Of a stretch of DNA of 64,000 nucleotides, positions 14,283 through 27,170 are shown piece after piece. Under the pieces are notes generated by a model that ran no database searches, was not told the origin of the DNA, and was given only the letters and a program-made list of their open reading frames with translations. Both the position numbers and the translations under genes were made by a program. This DNA comes from Anagrus nilaparvatae (taxonomy: Eukaryota > Arthropoda > Insecta > Hymenoptera > Mymaridae). The stretch spans positions 12,834,001 to 12,898,000 of the forward strand of contig JAKSXM010000132.1 of NCBI GenBank assembly GCA_022575985.1, written 5' to 3'. Positions within the stretch are counted from its first letter, which is position 1. The number at the start of each line of letters is the position of its first letter.

Positions 14283-16080
14283 TTATTATTTTGTGATTAA
14301 TATAAATAATATAAATAATGTTAAAATCTTGAAGCAATTAATGTGGTTATTTTTTTTATTACAAAATATTATTATTATTATTATTATCATTGTTGTGGAA
14401 GATTGGTCAAATGCAAGAAGTACACTGAGAAAATAAATTATAAGAAATTATTATAAATTCTGGTAAAAACTCCTATCTTTTTATAATAATTGAGCACTAT
14501 GTTTCGTTTTCTAGTAGAAAATCGCGAATATTTGTATTTTCGCACCGTTGCCAACCATTTCTTTGACAAAACAAAAAAATCATGTTACTCAATATTTTAA
14601 TTATTAAGGGATAAAAATTTTTGAAATAATAACAGCCTTTACGAGCAAATTTTATTAAGGGATAATTATATATTCTAATAAAATTTTACAAAAAAATAAT
14701 AAAATTAGCTTTTTTTATATTTATCTCTTTTTAATTATGCAAAAATGATTTAAAATCCATTAACGCCGGCGCGATCAATCCATGGACGCTAGAATCTTTA
14801 CTTTAATAACAAAATGATCTTAATGGTCTACTTTACCTAGTAAAAAAGAAAAATGTATGTATAATTGCATGGTTGTAATCAATAATATTTATTGCATATT
14901 GAAGTTTAAAGACCATTGTTTGAGGAACCTCAGTGCCAGCTAGTTGGCAGGGTATTATTATTAGCTGACAGCTGTTTTGATTGTAAGACAGTTACAAAAC
15001 ATTTTTTTTATTATTCGTTTAGACGAGTAAAAATTTTTACGAATTTTCCAAAAATAATAAATTAAAATTTTTTTTTAGGATGATCAGAAAATAAATGTAA
15101 TATGTAAATAAATACTAATTAATATAAAATTTAATATCATTATAAATTTGAATATAAGTTTTTAACTATATGAGAACAGAATGTTACATTTATGTGTTAA
15201 AAAAGACCTTTAAGTAGTCAAATAAAAATATAAAAACGAAAAATTTGAAATTACAGTTAGAAAAAGAATTTTAAAAGCAAAAAAAATCAAAAATTTCCCT
15301 GAATACGTACCTGGCGTATCTACCACTTAAAAAAATCCAAAGAATTTCTTTAATGCTGTATAAAAAAAAGAAGAAACAATTATCATAAAAATAAAAAATT
15401 TTGCTAATTACTTTAATTTTTTCAATTTTATCAATTCTATGAATTATAAGTGTTTCTTATTTATACAGCATTACGAAAATTTTCAAAATTTCTCAAAAAA
15501 GAGACCCTACTGTAAAATTTTCCGAGAAATTCAAGAATCAAGTCAGAATTTTGATTAGGTGATAGGAAACCCCGGAATATTTCGGAAAATGGAAGGTTAT
15601 TAAAATTTGTTTTTTTAAAGCCAATTATAGAAGAAAATAAAATCCAGCTTTTTAAAAAAATCGTATTTGTAAACTTAGTAAATGAAAACTTTAACATATG
15701 AATATAAATCTGAGTCCAAGAAAAACGAATTTCAGGTGGAAAATTTTTGATTTTTCATCCTAACATATTTTCCGATTTTTCAAAAAGTGTTTTCATAGAC
15801 TTCAAAAATCCCTAGGTAAATTATAATATTCATTTTATTTTTTTTTTTGTTTTTTGCCCTCCCGAGCGTAAAACTTTACAAAGAATTTTCTGCACTTGCT
15901 CTACGTCCAGGTTGGCAAAAAATATTGTAAGCCCCATGGGCAAAATACTTTAGACACTAGCGCGAACACATATTATCACTCGTAAGTGGCTTTGCCGAGC
16001 ACTCGGGCTATAGTGCTTACGCTAGTGCCCGAACTATTGCCCGAGCTAGTGCCCCCTTGATACTTAATATACTATTTATG
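14283..16080. other. AT-rich spacer between duplicated blocks
   Basis: No gene is supported. The 78-residue minus frame at 15,461-15,697 is low complexity. Near 15,940-16,060 a GC-richer patch repeats GTGCCCGA/CACTCGGGC motifs in both orientations. From about 16,080 a ~125 bp unit (TCCGCCATCTTGAAAAATCGG...) is present twice and leads into the D2 block. Confidence 0.5.
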
Positions 16081-16983
16081 TCCGCCATCTTGAAAATCGG
16101 AAAATATTTCAGGGTGAAAAACTGAAAATTCTCCTTCTAAAATTCGTTTTCCTCGACATCAAAAACCCCGCGGTAACGTAGAATGTTCATTTTAATATTT
16201 TTTTATGTCCGCCATCTTGAAAAATCAGAAAATATTTTAGAGTGAAAAATTGAAAATTTTCTCCTTGAAATTCGTTTTTCTTTACTTCAAAAATCTCCCG
16301 GTAAGGTAGAAAGTTCATTTTCTAATGTATTACAACTCGACCACCAACTCACTCGCCCAACAACTCGTCCAACAAGTCCCTCGACTATTTACCCACCCTC
16401 ACTCCTATTCTCCCATGATACTACGTGTCTTCCGTATATATTACATCGATAGTATTCTTGTATTTGTAAACATCGTTTTTGTTGTTTTGTGGATTTTAAC
16501 ATCTTATATTATTGAATTCACTAATGTCTCAAATTCTTAGTACATATAGAAAAATTAATTCAGCAAAATAATTATTTTAAAATTTGAAGGGTAAGTTGTT
16601 ATAATTGTTAATAAATTTAAAATTTTATAAAAATGTTTACTTAAACATTCTTTCTAATAAATTACAAAAAAAAAATCATAATAAATAAAATGTTTGTTTA
16701 CAATAAAATTATCTTGAAACTTATCATCTTAACAATCAGCAACTTAGTACAATTCATCCACAGAAACATCAACTGTTTATCTATATACGAATCCATCCAA
16801 TAAAATTATTCCTTATTTTTATCTTTACACACAATGCTTAATTTTCTTTTTAGAAAAGAAAATATATTTTTTAAGTAATAATTTCTTTTTGTATTATTAT
16901 ATTGTAACGGTAATAAAACAGTTTTTGCTATTTATATTTAATAAATTCAACTCATTATTACACGTTTTTTATTTTAGGATAAT

Positions 16984-17898
16984 ATGGAAATAATTTTTAA
17001 CAACACAAATAATCAGAATGAAATTATATCAAGATCACCAGAAATTCATCAGCAAAAAAAACTATATAAATGCACAGAATGTGAAAAAGCATTTAATAAA
17101 TCCAGTAGTCTTACAGAGCATATGAGAATACACACAGGTGAAAAGCCATTTAAGTGTGAAGAATGTGGTAAAGCTTTTAATCACTCTAACAGTCTAAAGG
17201 TTCATAAAAGAATTCATACAGGTGAAAAGCCTTATAAATGTCAAAAATGTGGGAAAGCTTTTACTACATCCAGTAAGCTTATGAAGCATATGAGAATACA
17301 CACAGGTGAAAAGCCATTTAAGTGTGAAGAATGTGGTAAAGCTTTTAATCAATCTAACAGTCTAAAGGCTCATAAAAGAACTCATACAGGTGAAAAGCCT
17401 TATAAATGTCAAGAATGTGGGAAAGCTTTTAATACATTAACTCATTTAAAAACCCATATAAGAATCCACACAGGTGTAAAGCCATTTAAATGTGAAGAAT
17501 GTGGAAAAGGTTTTAATAGATTAACTCATTTAAAAACCCATATAAGAATCCACACAGGTGAAAAGCCATTTAAATGTGAAGAATGTGGAAAAGCTTTTAT
17601 CCAAATAGCCGGTCTTAAAATACATAATAGAGTTCACACAGGAGAAAAGCTGTTTAAGTATAAAGAATGTGAAATAACTGGTAGCAATTCTAAAAGCCTT
17701 ATAGCTCATACAAAAAACCATCATAAAAATGATAAGACAGTTGACTGCGAAATTCAAGAAATACCGGTTGTTTATAAGAAGCCTTATGAATGCCAAGAAT
17801 GCGGTCAATGCTTTTGGTATTCTTATGAGCTAAGGTATCACATAAAAGCTCATATTCTCAATGACCGTAAGAAAATTTTGTCTCTTTATGATGTTTGA
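16984..17898 (+). CDS. C2H2 zinc-finger protein A2 (terminal exon)
   Basis: Encodes 304 residues from the ATG just after acceptor-like ttttttattttag (ending 16,977). It is the paralogue of A1: same leader, same degenerate finger (YKECEITG) and same C-terminal finger, but seven canonical fingers instead of six. Fingers 5 and 6 are near duplicates ([14 protein letters not shown] and [14 protein letters not shown]), pointing to recent in-frame unit duplication. Helix positions -1, 3 and 6 read K/S/E, H/S/V, T/K/K, Q/S/A, T/H/T, R/H/T, Q/G/I. Nuclear DNA binding is the usual role; the target is unknown. The 3' flank (17,899-18,446) matches A1 closely. Confidence 0.8.
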   Translation: MEIIFNNTNNQNEIISRSPEIHQQKKLYKCTECEKAFNKSSSLTEHMRIHTGEKPFKCEECGKAFNHSNSLKVHKRIHTGEKPYKCQKCGKAFTTSSKLMKHMRIHTGEKPFKCEECGKAFNQSNSLKAHKRTHTGEKPYKCQECGKAFNTLTHLKTHIRIHTGVKPFKCEECGKGFNRLTHLKTHIRIHTGEKPFKCEECGKAFIQIAGLKIHNRVHTGEKLFKYKECEITGSNSKSLIAHTKNHHKNDKTVDCEIQEIPVVYKKPYECQECGQCFWYSYELRYHIKAHILNDRKKILSLYDV

Positions 17899-18447
17899 AG
17901 AACTTGATGTTAGTTTAATGACAAAAGTATTTTTTTTAGTTTATAGTATAAATAACTCATATTTACTTTTGTTGACTAATTTTAAATTAATTTTAAAATT
18001 TTATTAATAAATTTTACAAAATTTCACTTATATTTAATCTTTATTTTATTTAAAAAAAAAGAAATTATTTATATTTTCTATGTACAACTGGAGTGTCACT
18101 GTATTTTGTGTGAGCAAATAAATCAAATAATAATAATAATAATAATAATAATGTAATGGCTAATTATTAAAAGGTAAAAAAATATACACAAAATATTCAA
18201 TAAAACGTTAAATAATATAACAATAACAAAATAAAAGATCTCTCTTAATATTTACAATAAAAAATTTAATAATTATTTTCAAGAAATCATTAGCATAATA
18301 TTCCCAGCTCACAAAACTTTCTTTTTGAATCAACCCGCAATAAAACTTATTATTATTATTACTTATATTGATATAATTTACATTAAATCTTAAAATAAAT
18401 TCTGCGATTTTAATTTCTTCAAAAATATTAATAAAATTTTTTTATTG

Positions 18448-20087
18448 CCCGACGAATTTTCGAAATATCTCTTATGATCTCCGCTGATCTTTTTAGATCT
18501 CCGGAGATCACTTTTGATCTCTGGAGATTACTGGAGATTAAAATAGATCTAAAGTAATCTCCAGAGATCACTGAGGTAAAAAAAAAGTTAGAAAAATTTA
18601 GAAAAAATATTTAGAATCATTAAGCAAAGTTTTAAAACGATAAACTTGATTGTTTTACCTTATTTTTTGGCTTTATTTAAATTTAAAAAATGCAACTATT
18701 AGTTATTTTACTAAAACCTCATGCAAAAATCAAAACGTACAGCAATAACTTTACTAATTTTTATAATGAAAATAATTATTGGAATCGTCTCAATAAGAAA
18801 TACAATTAGGTAAATGAATACAAAAAATTAGTTATGTGATTATTAATAATTTTAATATATATTTATAATTTTAATTCAATGTATTAATAGACATATTTTA
18901 AATTAGTCAACAATTTTTATAAACAAATAATTATAATTCAATTTTATAATAACAATAATTATTACCATGATAGGTACTTTTTCATCTATTTGTAAAATAA
19001 AAAAATAAATAATTTTTACTAATCTGGCTAAATAATAATATAATACTAAACATTCAAATATTTTTTAAACAAATTTTTTTAATTACTTTCAACTAATATT
19101 TTTATTTGATTATATATTTTTTTCACATTTTTCAAAATTTGTTCAACAGAAAAAGAATTGGGAAATTCAAACATCTGATTCTATAACTAAGGCTAAAAGT
19201 AAATAAATTGAAAAATTTAATTATAAATGCAGAGAAAAATAACAGAACTTACGAATATAAGTAATATTTTTTACTATTTTTTATGATAATTTAGACTTGA
19301 AGAATACTATAATTTTTATGAATTAATTTAAGTAATTAATCGACCTTTTTGGGCTTAATTAAATAAAAAATATTTTAATTATTTATTTAGTAACATTTCG
19401 TTGGTATACCACCAACCTCGTCAGACATATAAACATTTAAATTTAAAGCAAAGAATATTTTATTCTTTACTGAGTACCAGTTCTTATAATTTAAGATTTA
19501 GCCAGATTAGTAAACAATTATTTTTTTTTTATTTTAAAAATAGATTATAAAGTACCTATCATGGTAATAATTATTGTTATTAAAAAAATGAATTATAATT
19601 ATTTGTTTATAGAAATTGTTGACTAATTTAAAATATGTTGACTAATATTAATATATTGTAATTAAAATTATAAATATTTATTAAAATTATTAATAATCAA
19701 ATAACTAATTTTTTGTATTCATTTACCTAATTGTATTTCTTATTGAGACGATTCCAATAATTATTTTCGTTATTAAAAATTAGTAAAGTTATTGCTGTAC
19801 GTTTTGATTTTTGCATGAGGTTTTAGTAAAATAACTAATAGTTGCATTTTTTAAATTTAAATAAAGCCAAAAAATAAGGTAAAACAATCAAGTTTATCGT
19901 TTTACAACTTTGCTTAATGATTCTAAATATTTTTTCTAAATTTTTCTAACTTTTTTTTTTACCTCAGTGAGAGGAGATTAATTTAGATCTATTTTAATCT
20001 CCAGTAATCTCCAGAGATCAAAAGTGATCTCCGGAGATCTAAAAAGATCAGCGGAGATCATAAGAGATATTTCGAAAATTCGTCGGG
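18448..20087. mobile_element. Palindromic element, TIR CCCGACGAATTTTCGA, 2 bp target duplication
   Basis: Starts CCCGACGAATTTTCGAAATA and ends with the exact inverse. The arms pair over about 580 bp (18,448-19,030 with 19,500-20,087). Subterminal DNA is an array of half-palindromes built on GGAGATCT/AGATCTCC. The equivalent D1 sequence reads TTTTATTGGCGTATT, so the insertion duplicated TG (18,446-18,447 and 20,088-20,089). The core has no ORF of note. It shares terminal repeats with the 4.2 kb element at 52,336-56,561. The superfamily is not recognised. Confidence 0.8.
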
Positions 20088-21135
20088 TGGCGTATTCTAC
20101 ACCTGGTGTGTAAATTTTATTTTTATATTATAGATTTGTAAAAATTCTTGCACGGGTATTTACGTGATAGTAAATTTAGTATCTTGATTCTAAAAAATTA
20201 TTTTAGATATAAAAAATATAAGTTGCCTATAGTCTGAAAAACTACTAAATAAATTTAACAGTATTTGTGAGTGATTCTATATTACTATAATGAAATATTT
20301 TTAAAATAATTTTTTACTAAATCAATAAGTTAGATTATAAATTTCTATACAACTGTAAAAACTCTTGTCCGGGTACTTACTATCTATAATATAAATTCAT
20401 AGTTTACACAGGTGAAATTTTTAACTCAGTTTTCTACGTAGTTTTCTACGTAGTTTTCTACTCAGTTTTCTACGTAGTTTTCAACGTAGTTTTCAACGTA
20501 TGCAATTCGTTTTAGGGTTATTTTTTAAAAAATTTCTAAGTTCTTTTCATAAAAAATATAATTGGGCATGAAATTGAGTAATTATTGCATAAACTTTGCT
20601 CTAAATATAAAAATTACCTTTTTCAAAAGACTTTAAAATTTTTCGGGACTTGTAATTTTTTTCCCTTTTATTATTTTTTTCTTTTTTTTTTTAATGTTGT
20701 AAAAGTTTTTTTTTTTAATATTCGTATAATTTAAAAATGTGTTTTTAATTTTAAAGTTTTTAAAAGTGTAAAATAATTATTTTTATGATTATAAAAAATT
20801 TTAGGTATCAAGGAATCGGGTCAAATAAGGTGTACAATGAAATTAATTAAAAAACAGCAATTTTTTATTAAAAATAAAAATTTAATACAACTTTATATCT
20901 TGATCTAGTGGCCTTTAAGACAGTGACATCTCAGCTTTGATCATGTAGGTGATATGTTGAGTTTTGTCCAAATTCCTTCAAACCTATATATTTTTACAAC
21001 CTACAATATAGGAAAGACATTAATTACAAAGACTTAAAATACTTTAGGTTTGTGAACTTAGAATCATTTCACTACAGGGACTTGTTATAATTTCGGTTCA
21101 AGGACTTATAATAATTAGGGAGCATAAGTTAAAAC

Positions 21136-21636
21136 TTATAACCGGTTTGTATAAACACAACCTAAATGCATGGAACATGTTTACTTTCAAATGAGGACTA
21201 GATATAATACAAATGCTACTCAACATTACAATACAATTTTCTATTGTTGTAATTTGTAATTATCACCTTACTAGTTGTTAAGATTCTAAACCCAAATTAT
21301 TTTGATTCCCTAAACCTGAATTATTATAAGTCCCTGAACCTGAATTATTCCAAGTCCCTAAATCGATATTATTCTAAGTCCATAAACCTGTATTATCCTA
21401 AGTGCTTAAGCCCAGATTTTTCAAAGTCTTTTAAAAGTATTTTATTTATTTATATATACTTACCTAATTATTCTAAGTCTTATTTGACCCCCCCCCTTAA
21501 ATAGGACAAATTTGACCCCCCCCCCCCTTAAAAAGGACAAATTTGACCCCCCCCCCCCCCTTAAATAGGACAAAATTGACCCCCCCCCCTTAATTTTCAA
21601 GTTCTGAAGTACCCCCTCCCTATAAACATGTTCCAT
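21136..21636. mobile_element. Nested insertion with 8 bp target duplication
   Basis: Interrupts the left arm of the 6 kb element. GTTAAAAC flanks it at 21,128-21,135 and 21,637-21,644, and the opposite arm has a single copy, so boundaries are direct. It starts TTATAACCGGTTTGTATAAA. It contains tandem ~24 bp units (AAGTCCCTAAACCTGAATTATT-like, 21,300-21,420) and poly-C units. Eight-base duplications are typical of hAT elements, but clear terminal inverted repeats are not seen. A related copy is at about 51,583-51,803. Confidence 0.65.
21480..21600. repeat. Poly-C tandem repeat
   Basis: Four copies of a 30-36 bp unit TTAAATAGGACAAATTTGACC followed by runs of 9-14 C. The glycine-rich minus-strand frame across it is a product of the repeat. 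Confidence 0.85.
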
Positions 21637-22100
21637 GTTAAAACTATTATGAGTCAACACGCTCCATGTCAGTTTGTTGTGCGAAAACACAAAACTGCAG
21701 CTACAAGTTTTCTTTTAATGTAAGGACTACAGTGTAGGTACTTGGATTTTTCACACGGGACACGTTTTCAAAAAAAGTTAAATTTTCAAAAACTACCCCT
21801 AAAAAGAGGTATTTTTATGTATTCATATTTTCATTGGGCCCAGATTTGGTCCTCATAGGTTTTTTGGGTCGCTGATCAAGATTTTCGGTGATTTTTTTAG
21901 GTAAAACTATTTCATTCTTAAATTAGCTCAATGTACAAAAACATCTCTTTTAAGGGTAATTTTCGCAAATTTAGGGGTGAAATATTCATTTTTATTAAAA
22001 AAAGAAATCAGAAATTTTTGATCAGCGATCCAAAAATTCATATGGACCAATTTAGGACGGTTAAAGTGCAAAAATAGCAAAATTACCCTACAGTTACAAG

Positions 22101-22827
22101 CAGGCATCATAGCCTCCTTTTTTTAAAAAAAGGAGGAAAGGGGGAATTAAATTTGTAAAAAGGGGGAGGATATCCAAAAATAAGGGGGAAATTTCGTTAA
22201 TGTATAATAACATAAATTTATTATTTTTGAGTAATAAGTAAGCAGTTATGGGAATTTTTTATAAATAAAGGTGAAGAAAAAATATTAAGGACAAAACGAT
22301 GTAACTGTATACTAGAGTGTGTCTTATTTTTTTTTTTTTTGATATTTTTTGGCTCCCCTCATTTTTTTTCGAATATTTTGGTCATAAAAAACCCCCAGCT
22401 CAAAGGATTTTGATTTTCAATTTTTTAACCAATGCCGCCGAGCACTTGAAGTTCTGCGGCAGTAGTGAGAAATATCGAGTTTCTCGACCGCGCAGCGGCC
22501 AGGAAATCATACTTTCGTGGCTACTATCCATAAAATTACCTTCCGAGGCGAAGCCGAGGATGATAAACTGCGATTTGGTTTATTTTTTGTTTATGGCCGA
22601 GGGTCCCTATAACATTTTTCTGCGACTGTGGCGAGAAAATACGTCTTTGCCTTTTTGGAAATACGCACTTTCGGGCCGCAGTACAGAAAAATTAATATTT
22701 TTAAGAGCTAATTTTTTTTTAGCAGGAAAAGGGGGAAAAGGGGGAAATTTTCTTAAATAGGGGGAAAAAGGGTGAATTTTTTAAAAAGGGGGAAAAGGAG
22801 GAAAAATGAGGAGCGCTATGATGCCTG
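22101..22827. mobile_element. Nested insertion, TIR CAGGCATCATAGC, TACAAG target duplication
   Basis: The ends CAGGCATCATAGC and GCTATGATGCCTG are inverse. TACAAG flanks at 22,095-22,100 and 22,828-22,833 against a single copy in the opposite arm. Polypurine tracts (GGGGGAAAAAGGG-like) lie inside both ends. The core (22,490-22,690) is the GC-rich module also at 1143-1385, and the phrase GGTCATAAAAAACCCCCAGC resembles 33,590-33,630. The 147-residue plus frame at 22,317-22,760 spans this repeat and is not gene-like. Confidence 0.75.
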
Positions 22828-23084
22828 TACAAGTTTTTACCATGGAAGATCTTTATAGACAGGGGGGGGTTCTCAAAAATTTAACTAGGGGGGGAGGGGG
22901 AACAGACTTAAAATAATTTCAGTTTTGGGACTTAAAATAATTTCGATAAAGGGTTAAATTAGAGTATAAATTTAAACATGTTCGATGTTCGTTGTTAGTG
23001 AGTTCTGAAACCGGTTTTTTTTTTACTATAAAAATATTTTTTAAAAATCTTAATGTTTAATATTTAAGTAACTCTAATCTTTTC

Positions 23085-25052
23085 TGCTATCAAGAAAATG
23101 CGTGCATGGTGGACGTTATTATTGCTTGGAAATAAATTAATTGTAAGTATTGTTTTTTAATATTTAATTGATAAAATAAATTTAATTAAATCATAAAAGT
23201 TTTTAAAATGTTGTTGATTAATTGTTTTATTAAAACCACTTGTATAGTTGTTAAAAACTATAATTGATAAACCAAAATCATGCAGCATAACCTAATTTTG
23301 ATATTAAATTGATAATATTCATAACCATTGCATTAGTTCCTTCTTGTTAATAATAGGTAAATTAAAAAAGTAAAACCATATTATTATCTACTTTATAATG
23401 ATGAAAATTTTCTGGAAAAAAATAAGTCTTTGTCTTAAGGAGTTACGAGGGTAAATAGAAATGATGACAGAACTGAATGAAGCAGGAAAATTATTAAATT
23501 TAAACATTTTTAAAGTTGAATAGAACTTGGTTTTACCTTTGTCACCACATTAATTTTCATTTTATTGCAAATTAAAAATCGGCAGTTTAACATTGCTCTT
23601 ATGGAAATTCATATTTGGAGCTTACAAAAAGTATGATAATGATGACCCAGGGAAATGAAACTAATTAAATATGATAAATAAATTGTCAAAGATTATATTT
23701 CCAATTTATTGTATCTAGGTTACCACATTCAATCATTAATTATTCGGTAAAAACCAAGTTTTAGCAAGTACCATAACCTAAAATAATAATGTTTTTTCAT
23801 AATTTATTCATTTATTCATTATTTATAAAATTAAAATAATTTTTTTGCCATTTTTTTGCATAATATTACATAATAAACACATTTTTTAATATTTTTTAGA
23901 CTAATTTTATTTTAAACTGCAAATTATGAAAAAAAAAATAGCGTCGGTAATGTGGATATTGACTCAAATTTTCTATTTACCCTCGTAACTCCTTAAACTT
24001 AATTGTATTTACAGTTTCACAGAAATATGCATTTAAGAATTTTAAAGTAGATTATTGAGTTTATTAAAAATATATGAAATCTTACAATGTAAACTCTTTA
24101 TTTATTATTAAAATTGTATGTTTCTAGAAATAAATTGAAACTGTCAAGCAGCGAGCCAGCTAGATACATCAACTTTTCCAGTTCATGTGGTTAAAAAGTT
24201 TCCTGGTTTTTAGTGAGTATAGTTTTTATTATTGTTAGTTTTAGAATGCAAAATAATATATAGTACAAGGTTCTACAAATAAGCATCTTGCTAATTTAGA
24301 AACCAATCTTGCCAGTTTTTAGTCCAAGCTTCAAAGTAAGTATGTTATAAATTTGAGTTCGATAACAAGTAATCTCAGTATAAAGTATTTAATTATTTGA
24401 TGCAAACTTTAAAAAATAATAATGGTAAGATTGATTTTTAATTTGTCGAGAACTAAATAACTTGATCATAATTATAGTATATATGACCCTTCGAGCTTCC
24501 TAATATATTTTTTTGCTATTTCGCACTGTTAAATTTAGGAATTAATGAGAGCGAAGCATCAAATTTGGTTGAATCATTAAATATTAGACTCATTTCGAAG
24601 TGATTTATATGTGTTTGGTTTTTGTCTATAAAGAATGCAGTTGATTTTAATTCTTCGCTCTCATAATGTATGCATATTTGCTACTTGAATATGATATTTA
24701 AAAAAAAAATAAAATCAGAAAATAATTTCTGAATTTATTAAAGTTTTTAAAATTCCCAGCATAATTTTGTGGCTACACTGTTAGGTTGCTGCGCTTGTAT
24801 TTTGCTTGAATGGCTTTAATTCAAGCATTTCCTTTAATTTTTAAGCAAATACTTAAAAACAAGTAATATTAATATTTTTTAATAATTCAAAACTATTAAA
24901 AAATATGCAAGTTATCATAAAATTTTATGATTTAATCATAAAAATAAAATAATGATTATATGAGAATACAGAAGCTTTGCTTGAAAATTCAATCAAAATT
25001 GAAGAACATCAACCTGGTAATGTGCAGAACATACAGTGATATTCTGATTTTG
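23085..25052. other. Unique core of the 6 kb element
   Basis: No long ORF. At 23,098-23,142 there is ATG followed by a 15-codon frame (MRAWWTLLLLGNKLI) ending at gtaagt, which looks like a signal-peptide exon with a 5' splice site. A possible partner is at about 24,127-24,200 (after tttctag). The pairing is weak. Near 24,541-24,670 a short inverted repeat (GAGCGAAG ... CTTCGCTC) is present. Confidence 0.35.
23439..23992. mobile_element. MITE with TTAA target duplication
   Basis: 554 bp. The ends GGAGTTACGAGGGTAAATAG and its inverse are perfect, flanked by TTAA (23,435-23,438 and 23,993-23,996). TTAA is the target of piggyBac and Kolobok elements; which one cannot be told without a transposase. 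Confidence 0.8.
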
Positions 25053-26710
25053 ATTAGAGTTACTTAAATATTAAACATTAAGATTTTTAAAAAATATTTT
25101 TATAGTAAAAAAAAAACCGGTTTCAGAACTCACTAACAACGAACATCGAACATGTTTAAATTTATACTCTAATTTAACCCTTTATCGAAATTATTTTAAG
25201 TCCCAAAACTAAAATTATTTTAAGTCTGTTCCCCCTCCCCCCCTAGTTAAATGTTTGAGAACCCCCCCCCCCCTGTCTATAAAGATCTTCCATGGTAAAA
25301 ACTTGTAACTATAGGGTAATTTTGCTATTTTCGCACTTTAACCGTCCTAAATTGGTCCATATGAATTTTTGGATCGCTGATCAAAAATTTCTTATTTCTT
25401 TTTTTAATAAAAATGAATATTTCACCCCTAAATTTGCGAAAATTACCCTTAAAAGAGATGTTTTTGTACATTGAGCTAATTTAAGAGTGAAATAGTTTTA
25501 CCTAAAAAAATCACCGAAAATCTTGATCAGCGACCCAAAAAACCTATGAGGACCAAATCTGGGCCCAATAAAAATATGAATACATAAAAATACCTCTTTT
25601 TAGGGGTAGTTTTTGAAAATTTAACTTTTTTTGAAAACGTGTCTCGTGTGAAAAATCCAAGTACCTACACTGTAGTCCTTACATTAAAAGAAAACTTATA
25701 GCTGCAGTTTTGTGTTTTCGCACAACAAACTGACATGGAGCGTGTTGACTCATAATAGTTTTAACTTATGCTCCCTAATTATTATAAGTCCTTGAACCGA
25801 AATTATAACAAGTCCCTATAGTGAAATGATTCTAAGTTCACAAACCTAAAGTATTTTAAGTCTTTGTAATTAATGTGTTTCCTATATTGTAGGTTGTAAA
25901 AATATATAGGTTTGAAGGAATTTGGACAAAACTCAACATATCACCTACATGATCAAAGCTGAGATGTCACTGTCTTAAAGGCCACTCGATCAAGATATAA
26001 AGTTGTATTAAATTTTTATTTTTAATAAAAAATTGTTGTTTTTTAATTAATTTAATTGTACACCTTATTTGACCCGATTCCTTGATACCTAAAATTTTTT
26101 ATAATCATAAAAATAATTATTTTACACTTTTAAAAACTTTAAAATTAAAAACACATTTTTAAAGTATACGAATATTAAAAAAAAAAACTTTTACAGCATT
26201 AAAAAAAAAAAGAAAAAAATAATAAAAGGGAAAAAAATTACAAGTCCCGAAAAATTTTAAAGTCTTTTGAAAAAGGTAATTTTTATATTTAGAGCAAAGT
26301 TTATGCGATAATTACTCAATTTCATGCCCAATTATATTTTTTATGAACAGAACTTAGAAATTTTTTAAAAAATAACCCTAAAACGAATTGCATACGTTGA
26401 AAACTACGTTGAAAACTACGTAGAAAACTGAGTAGAAAACTACGTAGAAAACTACGTAGAAAACTGAGTTAAAAATTTCACCTGTGTAGTGAATTTTTCC
26501 AGTAATATGCATTAAAAATAACTACTTTTCTATTCAGCAATGATTCATTTTTGATAAAAAAATTGTTTTTTAAAACGCGGGAAAAAACAAGGCTGGCGCA
26601 TTTTCATTCAGTTTTAAAGGTGTAGTTATTAGTGTTAGTGGCCACGCGCCGAGGTGTCATGTGACTTTTTTTTATTTTTTAAGTTTTTATTTTATTTGCA
26701 AAAATTTTAA

Positions 26711-27170
26711 CAGTGAATCCACACTATCCATCGATATCGATATCGATATCGAAAAATAAAAATATTGTGGCGCAAAATTCAAATAATTTTTGTTTTTTAT
26801 TAAAAAATGGCTAAAAATAATATTTTAATCATGAAATAAATAAATAAAACGTAAAATCAGGGCAAAACAATTAATTTGACTAAATTTTTATAAAAATGTT
26901 GGTATATTAACGAATATTTTGATATCATAACCTCAAAAATAAATAACTTGTTATGGTATAAAAATAAGCGTTAATATACCAACATTCTTATTAAAACTTA
27001 GTAAAATTATTATATTTAGACTAATTTTGCGTTTAATATATTTATTCCATGATTAAAATATTATTTTTAGCAATTTAAAAAAAAAAAACAAAAATTATTT
27101 AAATTTTGCGCCACCATATTTTTATTTTTCGATATCGATATCGATATCGATGGATAGTGTGGCTTCACTG
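26711..27170. mobile_element. Palindromic MITE with (ATCGAT)n termini, TAA target duplication
   Basis: 460 bp, almost fully self-complementary. Starts CAGTGAATCCACACTATCCA and contains ATCGATATCGATATCGATAT near each end. The D1 copy reads ATTTTAATGGATAA, so TAA was duplicated (26,708-26,710 and 27,171-27,173). This fits a TWA-type (PIF/Harbinger-like) target. Confidence 0.85.

Larger units (their letters stand above)
20407..26486. mobile_element. 6.08 kb element with ~1.43 kb terminal inverted repeats, TA target duplication
   Basis: The ends CACAGGTGAAATTTTTAACT and its inverse are perfect, followed by an array of GTTTTCTACGTA-type units (20,430-20,500 and 26,395-26,460). The uninterrupted copy in D1 reads CATAGTTTAGTGAATTT, so TA was duplicated (20,405-20,406 and 26,487-26,488). 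The right arm (25,053-26,486) is uninterrupted. The left arm pairs with it after removal of two nested insertions (21,136-21,636 and 22,101-22,827). The unique core is about 23,085-25,052 and holds a third insertion. No transposase is visible, so the element is non-autonomous or of an unrecognised type. Confidence 0.8.

Noticed and set aside
22317..22760. 147-residue plus frame
   Set aside because: Spans the GC-rich repeat and polypurine tail of the nested element; matches no family.
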